NCBI GenBank assembly: GCA_965218865.1
Contig: CBDCME010000076.1
Span: forward strand, 182,339-246,338
Length of the DNA: 64,000 bases
Origin: CBDCME01 sp965218865
Lineage (GTDB): Bacteria; Pseudomonadota; Alphaproteobacteria; JAAXGF01
Direction: 5' to 3'
Shown: in pieces, positions 51,740 to 62,222 of the stretch
Layout: each line of letters opens with the position of its first letter
How positions within the stretch are numbered: the first letter of the stretch is position 1
Position numbers and translations under genes: made by a program
The notes under the pieces: generated by a model
The model's input: the letters and a program-made list of their open reading frames with translations, nothing else
Database searches by the model: none
What the model was told of the DNA's origin: nothing

Positions 51740-54118
51740 CTGCCTATTCCACACGACTTTTCACTGAACGTGATGCCGCAGCCCGGATAGTTACTGCGTC
51801 ATGTACGCGCTTGACCCGATCCGTGCCACGCTTGAACTTCCCGGGCACGCGGCCCGGTTGCGGCGTATTCTCTCCTCTGAGGCGTTTCTCAGCCGCGCCG
51901 CAGCCGGACGTCGTGTGTGCGAGGAATTCGGCTTCCGCGACGCCCGCGGCCGATTGCGTGTGGCCAGTTGCAATACCGCACTCGGCGCGCTCGAAAGGGC
52001 GGGCCGGATCACGCTTCCGGCCGGGCGGCGTCGCGGCCTGCGCGGCCATCCGGTCGGCCTCGGTCATCCGGTTTCGCCGCCAGAGGGGGTTCCCAGCCGC
52101 GCCGGTCTGGTCGAGGGCCTGGTTCTGGTGCTCGTGGAGGATGATTTGCACAGGCGGGTCTGGAACGAACTCATGGCCCGGGAGCATCCCCGTGGCGCCG
52201 CGTTCCACGCCGGCTGCCAGATCCGCTACCTGATCGGCTCGGCGCACGGCTGGCTTGGCGCGGCCGGGTTTGCGGCCCCGGCGCTCAAGCTGAAGGCGCG
52301 GGACAACTGGATAGGCTGGGACGACGAGGGCCGGTCCCGGAACCTGCGCCTGGTGACCGGGCTCAGCCGGTTTCTGGTCCGGCCTGATGTCCGTTGCGCG
52401 AACCTCGCCTCGAAGGCGCTGGGGATGTGTCTGCGCCGGCTGGGTGGAGACTTCGAAGCGCGCTACGGCCATCGCCCCCTCCTGGTCGAGACCTTTGTTG
52501 ATCCGGCAGAGCATTCCGGGACGTCGCTGGCGGCTGCCAACTGGACCCGGGTCGGGCTAACCGCGGGACGTGGCCGGTTCGCAGCGTCCGGGGCGGCGGC
52601 GCCGACGAAGTCGATCTGGCTGCGGCCGCTGGCGAAGAACTGGCGGCGCGGTCTCGGAGCGGCGCCCCGGCGGCCTGCGCCGCTCGCTTGCGGGGCCGCA
52701 CTGGATCGGACATGCTGGGCGGAGAACGAATTCGGCAACGCGCCATTGGGGGACATGCGCTTGAGCAAGCGGCTTGTCAAGAGCGCCGCCGTCATGGCGG
52801 ATGATCCGGGGGCCGCCTTCACCTCTGCGGCGCAGAAGGACGAGGCGGCGGTCGCCGGCTACTACCGGATGATCGAGCATCCGCCGGAATCCGAGGTGAC
52901 GCCCGAGAACATCCTCGCGCCGCACCGGGTGCGCACGCTTCGCCGGATGACCGGACAGCAAACGGTTCTGCTTGTTCAGGACGGGACCGACCTCAACTTT
53001 GCGACGCATCCGGGCTGCCGGGGCCTGGGGATCATCGGCAAGAACAAGGGCTCATCCGGCACGCTCGGGCTGCACATGCACACGACGCTTGCGGTTGCGG
53101 CGGACGGGGTTCCGCTGGGCGTCCCGCGGATCGAGTACGACGCTCCCGACGCGCGGGCGGAGAGAAACAAGCCCGCAGCGGACCGCAAGTCGGCGCGCTG
53201 GCTGCGCGGTCTTCGCGACTGTGCGGAGATGTCGTCTGCGCTCAAGGATGTGCGGATGGTGTCGGTAATGGACCGCGAAGCGGACTTTTTCACCCTGTTT
53301 ATGGAGCGGAAGCGGCTCGGCAGCGTCGAGTTGCTGGTGCGTGCCAAGACCAACCGTGCGCTCGGCGAGGACATGCCGAAACTGTTCGACAGCCTGCGCT
53401 CGGCCCCGGTGCAGGTGCGTCTGGAGATCCATGTGGCCCGCGCTTCGGCACGGGACCGTCAGCGAAGGCGGGACGAGCGGCGCGGGTTGCGGACGTGGCG
53501 CTACGCTGGAAGATTTTCGAACTGCCGCCGCCGGCGAAGACAAAGGCGTTCAAGGACGCCGCACCGGTCCGGCTTTCAGCCGTGCACGTGCTGGAGGAGA
53601 CGGCCCCGGCCGACGGGAGCCGGCCGCTGGAATGGATCCTTCTGACCAGCCTGGCGGTGGAGACCCGCAAGGACGCAGAGCGCGTGCTCGACTGGTACCG
53701 GCTTCGCTGGCGCATCGAGGACTGGCACCGGATCCTGAAATACGGCTGCAAGGCCGAGTATCTCGGCCACCAGACCGGTGACCGGATCGAGCGTGCGGTG
53801 ACCATCAAGACGGTGATCGCATGGCGGCTGGCGGCGATGGTGCTGATGGGGCGCGAGACACCGGAACTGCCTGCCGAAGTCCTGTTCTCCGATGTCGAGA
53901 TCATGGCGCTTGCAGATCTCGCGACGGACCGGTGATGGCGATGCTCGGCGGCTACCTGAACCGAAAACACGACAGGCCGCCCGGACACAAGAAAATATGG
54001 GAAGGCTACATCCGTCTTGCAGTCAAGGCCCAGACCTATGAGCACTTGTTGAGGATGGACAGCACAAGCCCCCTTTACCAGAGATTACGTCCAGACAAGA
54101 GTTGTAGCTAAAGGGCAG
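51740..54118 (+). mobile_element. DruA-Tn5/IS4-like element (2379 bp) inserted in hsdM
   Basis: The left end CTGCCTATTCCACACGACTT and right end (reverse complement) CTGCCCTTTAGCTACAACTC are imperfect inverted repeats. The two halves of hsdM lie directly on either side. A target duplication is not clear (only a shared GTGCG-like core remains). Confidence 0.75.
51801..54111 (+). pseudogene. Full-length DruA fused to a Tn5/IS4-type transposase, two frameshifts
   Basis: Residues 1-110 form the N-terminal wing seen in stand-alone DruA (AAAGRRVCEEFGFRDARGRL, VASCNTALGALERAGRI). The DruA core follows (HRRVWNELMAREHPRGAAFH, KARDNWIGWDDEGRSRNLRL, NLASKALGMCLRRLGGDFEA, LLVETFVDPAEHSGTSLAAA). From about residue 320 it is a Tn5-like transposase: TCWAENEFGNAPLGDMRLSK, VQDGTDLNFATHPGC, VSVMDREADFF. 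After a frameshift near 53460 the YREK motif appears perfectly as WYRLRWRIEDWHRILKYGCK. A second frameshift near 53935 precedes MLGGYLNRKHDRPPGHKKIW. About 760 residues if repaired. Confidence 0.85.
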
Positions 54119-54412
54119 CGCACGCCACCATCGCGCGGATCAAAGCGCGGGGCGTGAAGTACTGTCCAGCGCCGGACTTGGTGTCCTCGGCGTTGCGCTC
54201 CAGCAACCCCTCGTAGATGTCGCCCTTCACGTCCGCTCCGAGCACCACCCAGTCCGTGCCGTCCACCATGTCGATCAGCCGATAAAGCTTGGCCGGATCG
54301 GTGATCTTGTTCTGCGCCTTGGCGAAGATCTGGCCGAGTATGCCCCGCTGCTCGCCTAGCCTGCGGAGCAGCGCAACGTAGTGCGCTTCGAGTTCCGCCC
54401 CGCGGCGGTTGG
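54119..54412 (-). pseudogene. hsdM: Type I DNA methylase HsdM, N-terminal/central part
   Basis: The minus-strand frame reads NRRGAELEAHYVALLRRLGE, IFAKAQNKITDPAKLYRLID, WVVLGADVKGDIYEGLLERN and GAGQYFTPRALIRAMVACA. This directly precedes the SAM-motif half at 51739 in a normal HsdM. The extreme N-terminus is also missing, replaced by a lipoprotein stub. Confidence 0.82.
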
Positions 54413-54502
54413 TGAAGGTCCGGCATCAAACCCGTGTTTTGCGCCTCCGCACGAAACCAGAAGCCAAGCGCACACGGCAGACAGCACAATCCGCGTCTTC
54501 AT
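54412..54502 (-). pseudogene. Lipoprotein signal stub
   Basis: A good ribosome binding site (GGAGGAAAGACC) is followed by MKTRIVLSAVCAWLLVSCGG AKHG, a lipoprotein signal with lipobox LLVSC. The frame then runs into hsdM sequence at about 54412, so the mature protein is lost through a deletion junction. Confidence 0.6.
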
Positions 54503-54767
54503 GGTCTTTCCTCCATGTCCAGATTCCCAGCCCGGCTGGTGCCGGGCCGTTGCAACCACGCACGAGTAGAGTGAGTGTCCCGCCTGTTCACCCTGGCGTG
54601 GGGAGCTACCCCACAACCCGAGATAGAGTTGAGCTATTGTATTCAGCGAGCGACCCGACTTAGCGGGTACTCGTTCGTGGTTGCGGAACTAGTGTTAGGC
54701 TTTTGAGGCGGGGTGTGTCAGCATTGGCAGGGTGACAGTTTCCCAAGTTTGTTGGGTTTCAGGAGCG

Positions 54768-55157
54768 ATGGTTGTCACCCTCAATCGGGCTTTTGCAACG
54801 TCGTGCTTAATTCCCCACAAGAGAGCGTACAGGAAAACGGACCGCGGGTATCCGGTCGCGATCGACGACCATCCCTTCCGCAGGAATCTCCCGCGCCCCG
54901 GGAAGAAATTCCGGAAGCAGCTTCACAAAGTGTTTTCTCGCGACAAAGTCATCTGCGGAATCGTCGGCATGGAGAAGCCGGACGCCCACTGGCTCTGTTT
55001 CGTCAAGCGAAAGAAGAGGCTGATCGTCTTCGACTCGGCTCCCCCGGGCTACGGTGGAATGCGGCGCATCAGGCTGGAAGATCTCCATGTCAGCGCAAAC
55101 GGGAAGAGCAAACTCGTCCTCAACCCCAGGGAGCTGATCGTCTTCCGCGAGACCTGA
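54768..55157 (+). CDS. Hypothetical protein, possible cysteine-protease-like fold
   Basis: The small basic protein (129 residues from ATG 54768; 141 from 54732) has no confidently recognised family. A conserved-looking pattern DAHWLCFVKRKKRLIVFDSA resembles the His and Asp regions of papain-like folds, and FATSCLIPHKRAY could supply a Cys. This is only suggestive. It precedes the nuclease/helicase pair on the same strand by 88 bases and may belong to the same mobile backbone. Confidence 0.55.
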   Translation: MVVTLNRAFATSCLIPHKRAYRKTDRGYPVAIDDHPFRRNLPRPGKKFRKQLHKVFSRDKVICGIVGMEKPDAHWLCFVKRKKRLIVFDSAPPGYGGMRRIRLEDLHVSANGKSKLVLNPRELIVFRET

Positions 55158-55245
55158 CCGTGACCACGCAGACTTGTGCGGTGAGGAATTGCCAGTCAGT
55201 TGGAGGTGCCGCCACCTTGGACCTGCCGCGACCGGGACATGTGAC

Positions 55246-57915
55246 ATGAATATCGGGGAATCGCCGCGCCGCACGGTCGTAGCCCACAGCCGGCTGAAGA
55301 TGCGGGAGCTGCGGCTGGAGGCGGCCCGGAAGCGGCGGCACGGGCTTCAGGTCATGACCTTCGAGCAGCTCGCGGCGCGGCTCGCGGGCGGCCTGGCGCG
55401 GCCCGTGGACGACGATACGCTCAGGGTGGCCATCGCAGCCGTCCTGCCGGAGACGGCGCTGGGCGAGCTCGACGCGATCAAAACGCTGCCCGGCATGGTG
55501 GGCGCTGTCGCCGACACCCTGCGCAAGGCCTGGCGGGCCGGTCTCAACCTTGAGGGCCGTGCCGGCGAGCATCCGCGCCTCCGGTCCATTGCCAGCCTTG
55601 AGCACGCGGTCCTGGACGAGCTGCCGCCGTCGATGATGCGGCCCGCCGACCTCGTGGCTGCCGGGTGCGCCCGTCTGGATCATGCATCTGCGCTCTTCGG
55701 GCCCATCGAGATCGTCGGCATCACCGAGCTCTCGCCGGTCTGGCGCCCGCTGCTGCACGCGGTCGCCGGGTGTGTGCCGGTGCGCTGGAACGCGGGCCCC
55801 CGGCCGGTCCCTGACTGGCTCGACGGTGAAGCGATCCACATCGTGCGGGACGCGGCGCGGTCGCCGGAGATCTCCGTCGTCAGCGCGGCCACGGCCTATC
55901 ACGAGGCGGTCGAGGCCATGCGCTGGGCGCGCGAGCTCCTCGCGTCCGGCAGGGCGGAGCCCGCCGACATCGCCATCGCCTCTACCGCGACCGCCGAGTA
56001 TGACGACCACCTGTTCGCGCTACGCGCCGACGCCAGTATCGACCTGCACTTCGTGCACGGCGTCAAGGTCATGGCGGGCCGCGAAGGGCAGGCAGCGGCG
56101 GCGCTGGCCGACATCTTGCTGCGCGGCCTCTCCCAGACGCGGATACGCAGGCTGAACACGCTGCTGAGGGCCCGGCCCGGCCCCTTCGCCGACTTGCCGG
56201 AGGGCTGGACGCGCATCCTGCCGGCCGGCTCGCCGCTCTCGTCGCCGGGGGCCTGGACCCGCCTGATCGACGGGTTTGCCGCCGCCGACTGGCCGGACGG
56301 AATCGACCACGGCCCGGCGCTCGCTGCCATCGTGGACATGCTGTCCAGGGGCGTCGAGGCCGCCGCAGAGGCGGGCGAGACCCTGCTGCGCGGCCAGGCG
56401 CGTGCGATCTGGCGGCGGGCGCTCGCCGCCGGCCCGGCCGCATCGCTCGACCTCACCCTGGAGACGCTCAGGCTGGACGACGGCATCGATCCCTGCGTCT
56501 CGGCGTGCTGGATGCCAGCGAGCGCGCTCGCGGCATCTCCCCGGCGCTTCGTCCGTCTGCTCGGCCTCAACTCCGCGCGCTGGCCCCGCGCGATGGTGGA
56601 TGACCGCCTGATCTCCGATCACATCGTGCCGGCGGCGGAACTCGATCCGCTGCCCGTCGCCGCCGCCGACCGCCGCGACTTCGCGACCATCCTGGCGACG
56701 ACGGAGAGCGAGGTCGCACTCTCCCGCGCCAGGCGCGACGAGGAGGGCCGCCTGCTGGGCCGCAGCACCCTTCTTCTCCGGTTCGCGGCCGCCGACACCT
56801 ACGTGCCGCGCAACCGCGTGCCCGCGCACGCGTTCAGCGAGACCGACCGGCTCATGGCGCGGCCGGAGGAGTTCCACGGCCTGCCCCAGGCGCACGCAGC
56901 ATCCGACTGCTGGTTTGACTGGTTCCGCCCGGAGATCACGCCGCATGACGGCGCCGTCCGGCCCGATCATCCCGCGATCCTCGCAATTCTCAAGCGCACC
57001 CAGTCGGCGAGCTCGCTGCGCCTGCTCCTGCGCAACCCGTTGGGATTCGTCTGGCGCTACGGGCTGCGCTGGCGCGAGCCCGACAGCGGGGAGGAACCCC
57101 TGGTGCTCGACGCGCTCGCCATGGGCGAGCTCGTTCACCAGACCCTCGACCGCGCGCTTCGGGTGCTGGAGGCGGGCCGCGGCCTTGCCGGCGCTTCGCA
57201 AAAGCGGATCGCCGCCGCCGTGGACTCCGCCGCCGCCGAGATCGCTGCATCCTGGGAAGCCGACCAGGCCGTGCCCCCGCCCGTGATCTGGCGCCGCACT
57301 CTCGGTGAGGTGCGCGAGCTGGGTTGCCTGGCGCTGGCCTTCCGCGACCAGGACCTTGCCGGCGCGCGTGCCCATGGCGAGGTTGCGTTCGGCGGGTCGG
57401 AACCCAAGACCGATGGGGCGATTCCCTGGGACGCCGAGGCGCCGGTCGAGATTCCGGATACGGGGTTTCGGATCGCGGGATACATAGACCGGCTGGATAT
57501 CTCTACAGACGGCCGCCACGCGCTGGTGCGCGACTACAAGACCGGACGCGCGCCGAGGAACGACATCGTCCTCGACGGCGGCAAGGAGCTTCAGCGCTGC
57601 CTTTACGCCTTCGCCGTGAGGGCGCTGCTCGGCAACCGCGTGTCCATCGCTGCGTCGCTCCTCTATACGCGCGAGGATCGGGACCTGCGGCTCGACGACC
57701 CCGACGCCGCGCTCCGCACCCTCATCGGACATCTGCAAGCCGCGCGAGCGAGTCTCGCATCCGGCGGCGCGGTGATGGGCAGAGACACGGGCGGGGACCG
57801 CGACGATCTCGCCTTCGCGCTCCCGGCCAACGCCGCCGCCGTCTACCGCGTGCGGAAGGAGGACGCCGCCAACGAGCGCCTCGGGGATGCAACCCGTGTG
57901 TGGGACGCCCCGTGA
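55246..57915 (+). CDS. PD-(D/E)XK nuclease family protein, AddB-like
   Basis: The 889-residue protein has an AddB-like plan: a degenerate helicase region and a C-terminal RecB-type nuclease domain. GYIDRLDISTDGRHALVRDY KTGRAP (about residues 744-770) carries the D and D-x-K, and ELQRCLYAFAVRAL supplies the Q-x3-Y motif. The upstream part includes RLLGLNSARWPRAMVDDRLI, typical of AddB/RecC-like proteins. ATG 55246 is preferred to an upstream methionine at 55174. Its TGA overlaps the ATG of the helicase gene by one base, so the two are translationally coupled and probably act as a complex on DNA ends. Confidence 0.85.
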   Translation: MNIGESPRRTVVAHSRLKMRELRLEAARKRRHGLQVMTFEQLAARLAGGLARPVDDDTLRVAIAAVLPETALGELDAIKTLPGMVGAVADTLRKAWRAGLNLEGRAGEHPRLRSIASLEHAVLDELPPSMMRPADLVAAGCARLDHASALFGPIEIVGITELSPVWRPLLHAVAGCVPVRWNAGPRPVPDWLDGEAIHIVRDAARSPEISVVSAATAYHEAVEAMRWARELLASGRAEPADIAIASTATAEYDDHLFALRADASIDLHFVHGVKVMAGREGQAAAALADILLRGLSQTRIRRLNTLLRARPGPFADLPEGWTRILPAGSPLSSPGAWTRLIDGFAAADWPDGIDHGPALAAIVDMLSRGVEAAAEAGETLLRGQARAIWRRALAAGPAASLDLTLETLRLDDGIDPCVSACWMPASALAASPRRFVRLLGLNSARWPRAMVDDRLISDHIVPAAELDPLPVAAADRRDFATILATTESEVALSRARRDEEGRLLGRSTLLLRFAAADTYVPRNRVPAHAFSETDRLMARPEEFHGLPQAHAASDCWFDWFRPEITPHDGAVRPDHPAILAILKRTQSASSLRLLLRNPLGFVWRYGLRWREPDSGEEPLVLDALAMGELVHQTLDRALRVLEAGRGLAGASQKRIAAAVDSAAAEIAASWEADQAVPPPVIWRRTLGEVRELGCLALAFRDQDLAGARAHGEVAFGGSEPKTDGAIPWDAEAPVEIPDTGFRIAGYIDRLDISTDGRHALVRDYKTGRAPRNDIVLDGGKELQRCLYAFAVRALLGNRVSIAASLLYTREDRDLRLDDPDAALRTLIGHLQAARASLASGGAVMGRDTGGDRDDLAFALPANAAAVYRVRKEDAANERLGDATRVWDAP

Positions 57916-60900
57916 TGGCGGGCCGGCGATTGACACTCACCGACAATGCCGCCCGAACGCAGGCGGTCGCGGTCCACGGCCGCTCCTTCCTGGTGGAGGC
58001 CGGGGCGGGATCGGGCAAGACCGCGGTCATGTCGGGCCGCGTCGCCATGCTGCTGGCAGGCGGCGCCGAGCCCCGGGCGATCGCCGCCGTAACGTTCACG
58101 GAGTTCGCGGCGAGCGAGCTGCTGATCCGCGTGCGCGCCTTCGTGAGCGCGCTCGCGGCCGGCGACATCCCGGTGGAGCTTCGCGCCACCCTTCCGGACG
58201 GCCTCTCGGACGAGCAGCGCGGCAACCTCGCCGAGGCCGACTCGGGGCTCGACGAGATGACCTGTTCGACCATCCACGGCTTCTGCCAGCGCCTCATCGC
58301 GCCCTATCCGGTCGAAGCCGATATCGACCCCGGCGCGTCCGTCGTGGACCGCGACCGGGCGGAGCTCGCCTTCGCCGAGATCGTGGATGCCTGGCTTCGG
58401 AAGGAGCTGGCCGGCGAGACCGGCGGCCTGCTCGCGGAGCTGGTGCTGCACGATCCCGACGCGACCGTCGCGCTGATCCGCACCGTCCTCGATCATCTCC
58501 GCCGCCACCGGGAGTTCGCCCCCTACGAGCTGCAGGATCTGGCCTTCCTCGCGACTGCGTTCCGTGAGGCCGCGGACGGCTTCGCTGCATTCCTGGACGA
58601 AGCTGAAGTCGAGGAGCCGGAGACCGCCATGATCGCCGGCCACTTCGAGACGCTGGCCGGGGACATCGAGGCTGCGCTGCCGGGCGATACAGCCGCCCGG
58701 CTCGTCCGGTTGCTGGTCATGATCCCGCATGAGGACCTTCTCAGCGGATCGGGCCGGTTCTACGCGTACCGCAAGAAGGGGAAGTGGCGAGCGGTAATTC
58801 GCAAGGCGGGGCTCGCACAGGCCGATGCCGACCGGCTGAACGATGCGGCCGGCGCCCGCTACGCTCTTTGCCGCGCGGCATGGACGGGGTTTTACCAGGC
58901 CGTCGCCACCCATGTGCTCGCCGGTCTCGTGCCCCTGGCCGAGCCCGTCATGAACCGCTTCCGCGAGTACAAGCGCGCCGCCGCGCTGCTCGACTTCGAC
59001 GACCTGATATTCTCGGCGCGCGATCTTCTGCGCGACCACGACGAGGTCCGCCGCGCACTCGCGGAACGCTTTCGCCACGTCCTCGTCGACGAATTCCAGG
59101 ACACCGACCCGCTCCAGACCGAGATATTCTGGCGACTCTGCGGAGAGCCGCCGGAACACGTAGACGCAGGCGACTGGACGGCCTTCGCGCTGCGCCCGGG
59201 CGCTCTCTTTCTCGTGGGCGATCCCAAGCAGGCCATCTACCGTTTCCGCGGCGCCGACATAGCGGCTTACGTCCGCGCCCGCGAGGCGTTCCGCGCGCAG
59301 GGGGTAGACGCCGTACTCTCGATCACCACCAACTTCCGTTCCTGCGCGCCGATCATGGACTACGTGAATCGGCGCTTCGAAACCGCGCTCTCCGAAGAGA
59401 ACGGCCAGCCCGGCTTCCAGGCCCTCGATCCCTTCCAGCCGGCACGTGAAGAAGGACCGTCGGTCGCCGCCCTGTATATCGAAGTGTCCGACGAAGACGG
59501 CAAGGCTTCGGCCGCGCGGCAGCGGGACGGCGAGGCCGAGGCCGTCGCCGGGTTGTGCGCGCGCCTCATCGGCAGCGAGCCGATCCGCGACCCCGCGAAC
59601 GGCGAGCGGCGCCCGTGCCGTGCCGGCGACATCGCCTTGCTGGCGCCGACCGGGAGCGAGCTCTGGCGCTACGAGGAGGCGCTGGAAGCGCGCCGCATCC
59701 CCGTCGCCACCCAGGCCGGCAAGGGCCTCTACCGGCGCCAGGAGATTCAGGATCTCATCGCCGTCACCCGCGTGCTGGCCGACCGGCGCGACACGCTTGC
59801 GCTCGGCGCGCTAATGCGCGGGCCGCTGGTGGGACTCACCGAGGAGGGGCTGCTCGACATCGTCTGGGCGCTGCCGCGCCCGGAGGATGCCCCCGACGAG
59901 CTGCCGCGCCTCGATCTGGGTGTCGCCCCGGAAGCCATCGAGAACCCTCTCGCGAGGGACATCATGGAGAAGCTTCAGGCGCTGCAACGCAGGGTGAACG
60001 CGACTACGCCGCATGCGCTTCTGTCCCAGGCCGTCGACGTGCTGCGCGTCCGGCCCATCCTGCTGCGGCGTCATCGTGGTCAGGCCGAGCGCGCATTGGC
60101 CAATGTCGATCTCTATCTCAGCTTCAGCCGGGCCTATGCGGTGCGGGGCTTGCGCGCCTTCGCCGAGGCGATGACGGCTGCCTGGAGCGACGAGGCCCGC
60201 GCCGTGGAAGGCCGGCCCGACGCGCAGGAAGACGCGGTGGCGCTATACACCATGCACGCCGCCAAGGGTCTGGAGTGGCCCATCGTCGTGCCCATCAACA
60301 CGATGACACGGGTGATGGCGCCGGAGAGCGCCGTGACCGACCGCGTCAGCGGGCGCTTCTACTGCCGCGTGTTCGGCGTTGAGCCCACCGGATACGAGAC
60401 GGCCCGCGATGACGAGAAGGCCGAACTCGACCGCGAACGCGTGCGCCTCTGGTACGTCGCCGCCACGCGGGCGCGTGAACTCCTGGTTCTGCCCCGGCTC
60501 GATGTCGATGCCGCCGCCTCGGCCTGGCTCTCCGTCGTCGATCTGGCATTGCCCAAGCTTCCCGCACTCGATCTGGACCATCTCCCTCCCGAGGTCGGCG
60601 TCGCCGAGCCCGACACGAGGAACCGGCAAACGCGAGCGGCATTCGCCGCCGAGGCGGCCGCGATCGCGGAGCGTACGCGCACCATCGTCTGGCGGGCTCC
60701 GAGCCGGGACGAGGGCCCCACCCAGCCCGTGCAGGCGGAGGAAGCGCCCACCCTCCTCGCCACCGACGGCGACGGCGCGCCGGCCGATGGCCTTGCTCTG
60801 GCCGCGGTCCAGGGTGGGCGCGAGCGAGGCCTCATCCTGCACAAGCTGATCGAGGAAGTTCTTACCGGCGAGACGGTGGAAACGATGCCCGATCTTGTCG

Positions 60901-61305
60901 CCCGCGCCGAAATCCTTGTCAGCACCCTGGGCCGGCCCGTGATGGAGGATCCCGCACAGGGTCTGGTCCCGGCCGAACTCGCCGGCTGCGTGGTCCGCGC
61001 GCTCTCGCTCCCCGAAGTCGCCGCGCTCAGGCCGAGGCTCCTGCCGGAGTTTACGGTCTATGCGTCGACCGATGCGGACCCGCACGAAGAGGCGGCGGCG
61101 GGCATCGTCGACGCCATCGCCTTCGGCGCTGACGGCAAGCCGGAGGTGGTGATCGACTGGAAGAGCGACGTCGACCCCCGCGCCGGAAACCGTCGAGCAT
61201 TACCGCGCCCAGGTCCACGCCTACCTCGAGATGACAGGCGCCGGGCGCGGCCTGGTAGTGTTCATGACATCCGGTATCGCCAACCTCGTCGTGCGGAACG
61301 GGTGA
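57915..61305 (+). pseudogene. UvrD/AddA-like helicase-nuclease, C-terminal frameshift
   Basis: The protein of about 1130 residues has superfamily-1 helicase motifs: Walker A EAGAGSGKTAVMSGR, CSTIHGFCQRL, LVDEFQDTDPLQTEIFW, VGDPKQAIYRFRGADIAAYV, TTNFRS, YTMHAAKGLEWPIVVP and WYVAATRARELLVLPR. A RecB-like nuclease motif, VVIDWKSDVDP, lies near residue 1080. Just after it one extra C (about 61178) shifts the frame; the correct tail (TVEHYRAQVHAYLEMTGAGR, with Q-x3-Y, ending VVRNG stop at 61305) is in the other frame. As sequenced, the frame continues into the next gene. Could be a true mutation or a sequencing error. Confidence 0.85.
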
Positions 61306-61394
61306 GGCTCCGGGCATTGAGCACAATCGAACCAGGTTGTAAACTCCAATTTGGTGGGAACGAACGAATAACCCCATGCAAAGAGGGCCGGATC

Positions 61395-62222
61395 ATGCCT
61401 GTAGCGCTACCGCCATCGTCGGACATCCCGGAGTGGCTGGCTCAAATTTCCGCCGACACGATGAACACCGAACCATTTCCGCTCCACGATATCCTGCGCG
61501 ACTCACTGTACTATCCGGCAGCCTCCTTCGACGGTGACCCCGTCGCCTATCTCGCGGGATGCATCTTGAGCTTCATCTACGTCGACTTCAGCCGTGACCG
61601 GGAAGAGCTCGAAACCGAGCTGCAAGAACCGGGGTTTCGTGGTTACGAACGCGTTGGCAGCCGACCGGTAACCGAACTGGAATTGACCCCGGACGGCTGG
61701 CGCCCCGAGTATCCGGCGGAAGATGAACGGGGAAGGCGTATCTGGCAGACCCTCATCAAGCCGCCGTTTTGCACGTGGTCCGTGTTCGAACGCTGTCCGG
61801 ATTCCCCGCCTGCTCACGGCCCGTCCCGCTTCAGCCTTCTCTACCTTTGCGCGGATGGCAGAGCCGCGTTTCAGGCGCTCTATCTGTCGAACGGGCAAAT
61901 GCCGAAAGCCGTTGCCCTGATTCAACCGGGCGACGAAGTATTCGGGGACCCCGGAGGGCTGTTCGCCAGAAATGTTCTCCGAAATCCCGCTGGGCCTCCA
62001 GAATTCCTGCTGTACGGTGGAGCGGGAGGGCGCGACTTCTATCTGCAGGCGCCTTGGCCCGGCTATGGCGCACTGTCTTGCTGTCAGCGCGAGGACAGGG
62101 ACACGGCATGCAACCTTCGCGTATGCGGCGTGGGTGAATTCGCCGAGTGTCGTACCGTCGGCCACCGTGACGCTTGTTTCCTCGGCGACACTAGCATAAG
62201 CCTCTGGTTCAGAGACTCCTGA
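61395..62222 (+). CDS. Hypothetical protein downstream of the AddAB-like pair
   Basis: The 275-residue soluble protein has no recognised family. It starts at ATG 61395 after AAAGAGGG. Visible features are an acidic region (DFSRDREELETELQEPGFRG), aromatic-rich SLLYLCADGRAAFQALYLSN and a cysteine-rich C-terminus (YGALSCCQREDRDTACNLRV, CGVGEFAEC). The frameshifted helicase reading frame runs into this gene in phase. Between it and DUF932 lie about 150 noncoding bases. Confidence 0.6.
   Translation: MPVALPPSSDIPEWLAQISADTMNTEPFPLHDILRDSLYYPAASFDGDPVAYLAGCILSFIYVDFSRDREELETELQEPGFRGYERVGSRPVTELELTPDGWRPEYPAEDERGRRIWQTLIKPPFCTWSVFERCPDSPPAHGPSRFSLLYLCADGRAAFQALYLSNGQMPKAVALIQPGDEVFGDPGGLFARNVLRNPAGPPEFLLYGGAGGRDFYLQAPWPGYGALSCCQREDRDTACNLRVCGVGEFAECRTVGHRDACFLGDTSISLWFRDS

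Noticed and set aside
22704..54118. Complete Druantia defence system
   Set aside because: Only DruA-like domains are present; no DruE-type helicase or other Dru genes were seen, and most copies sit inside mobile elements.
51020..54412. Functional type I restriction-modification system
   Set aside because: hsdM is split, frameshifted and lacks its N-terminus; no hsdS or hsdR gene is in the window.
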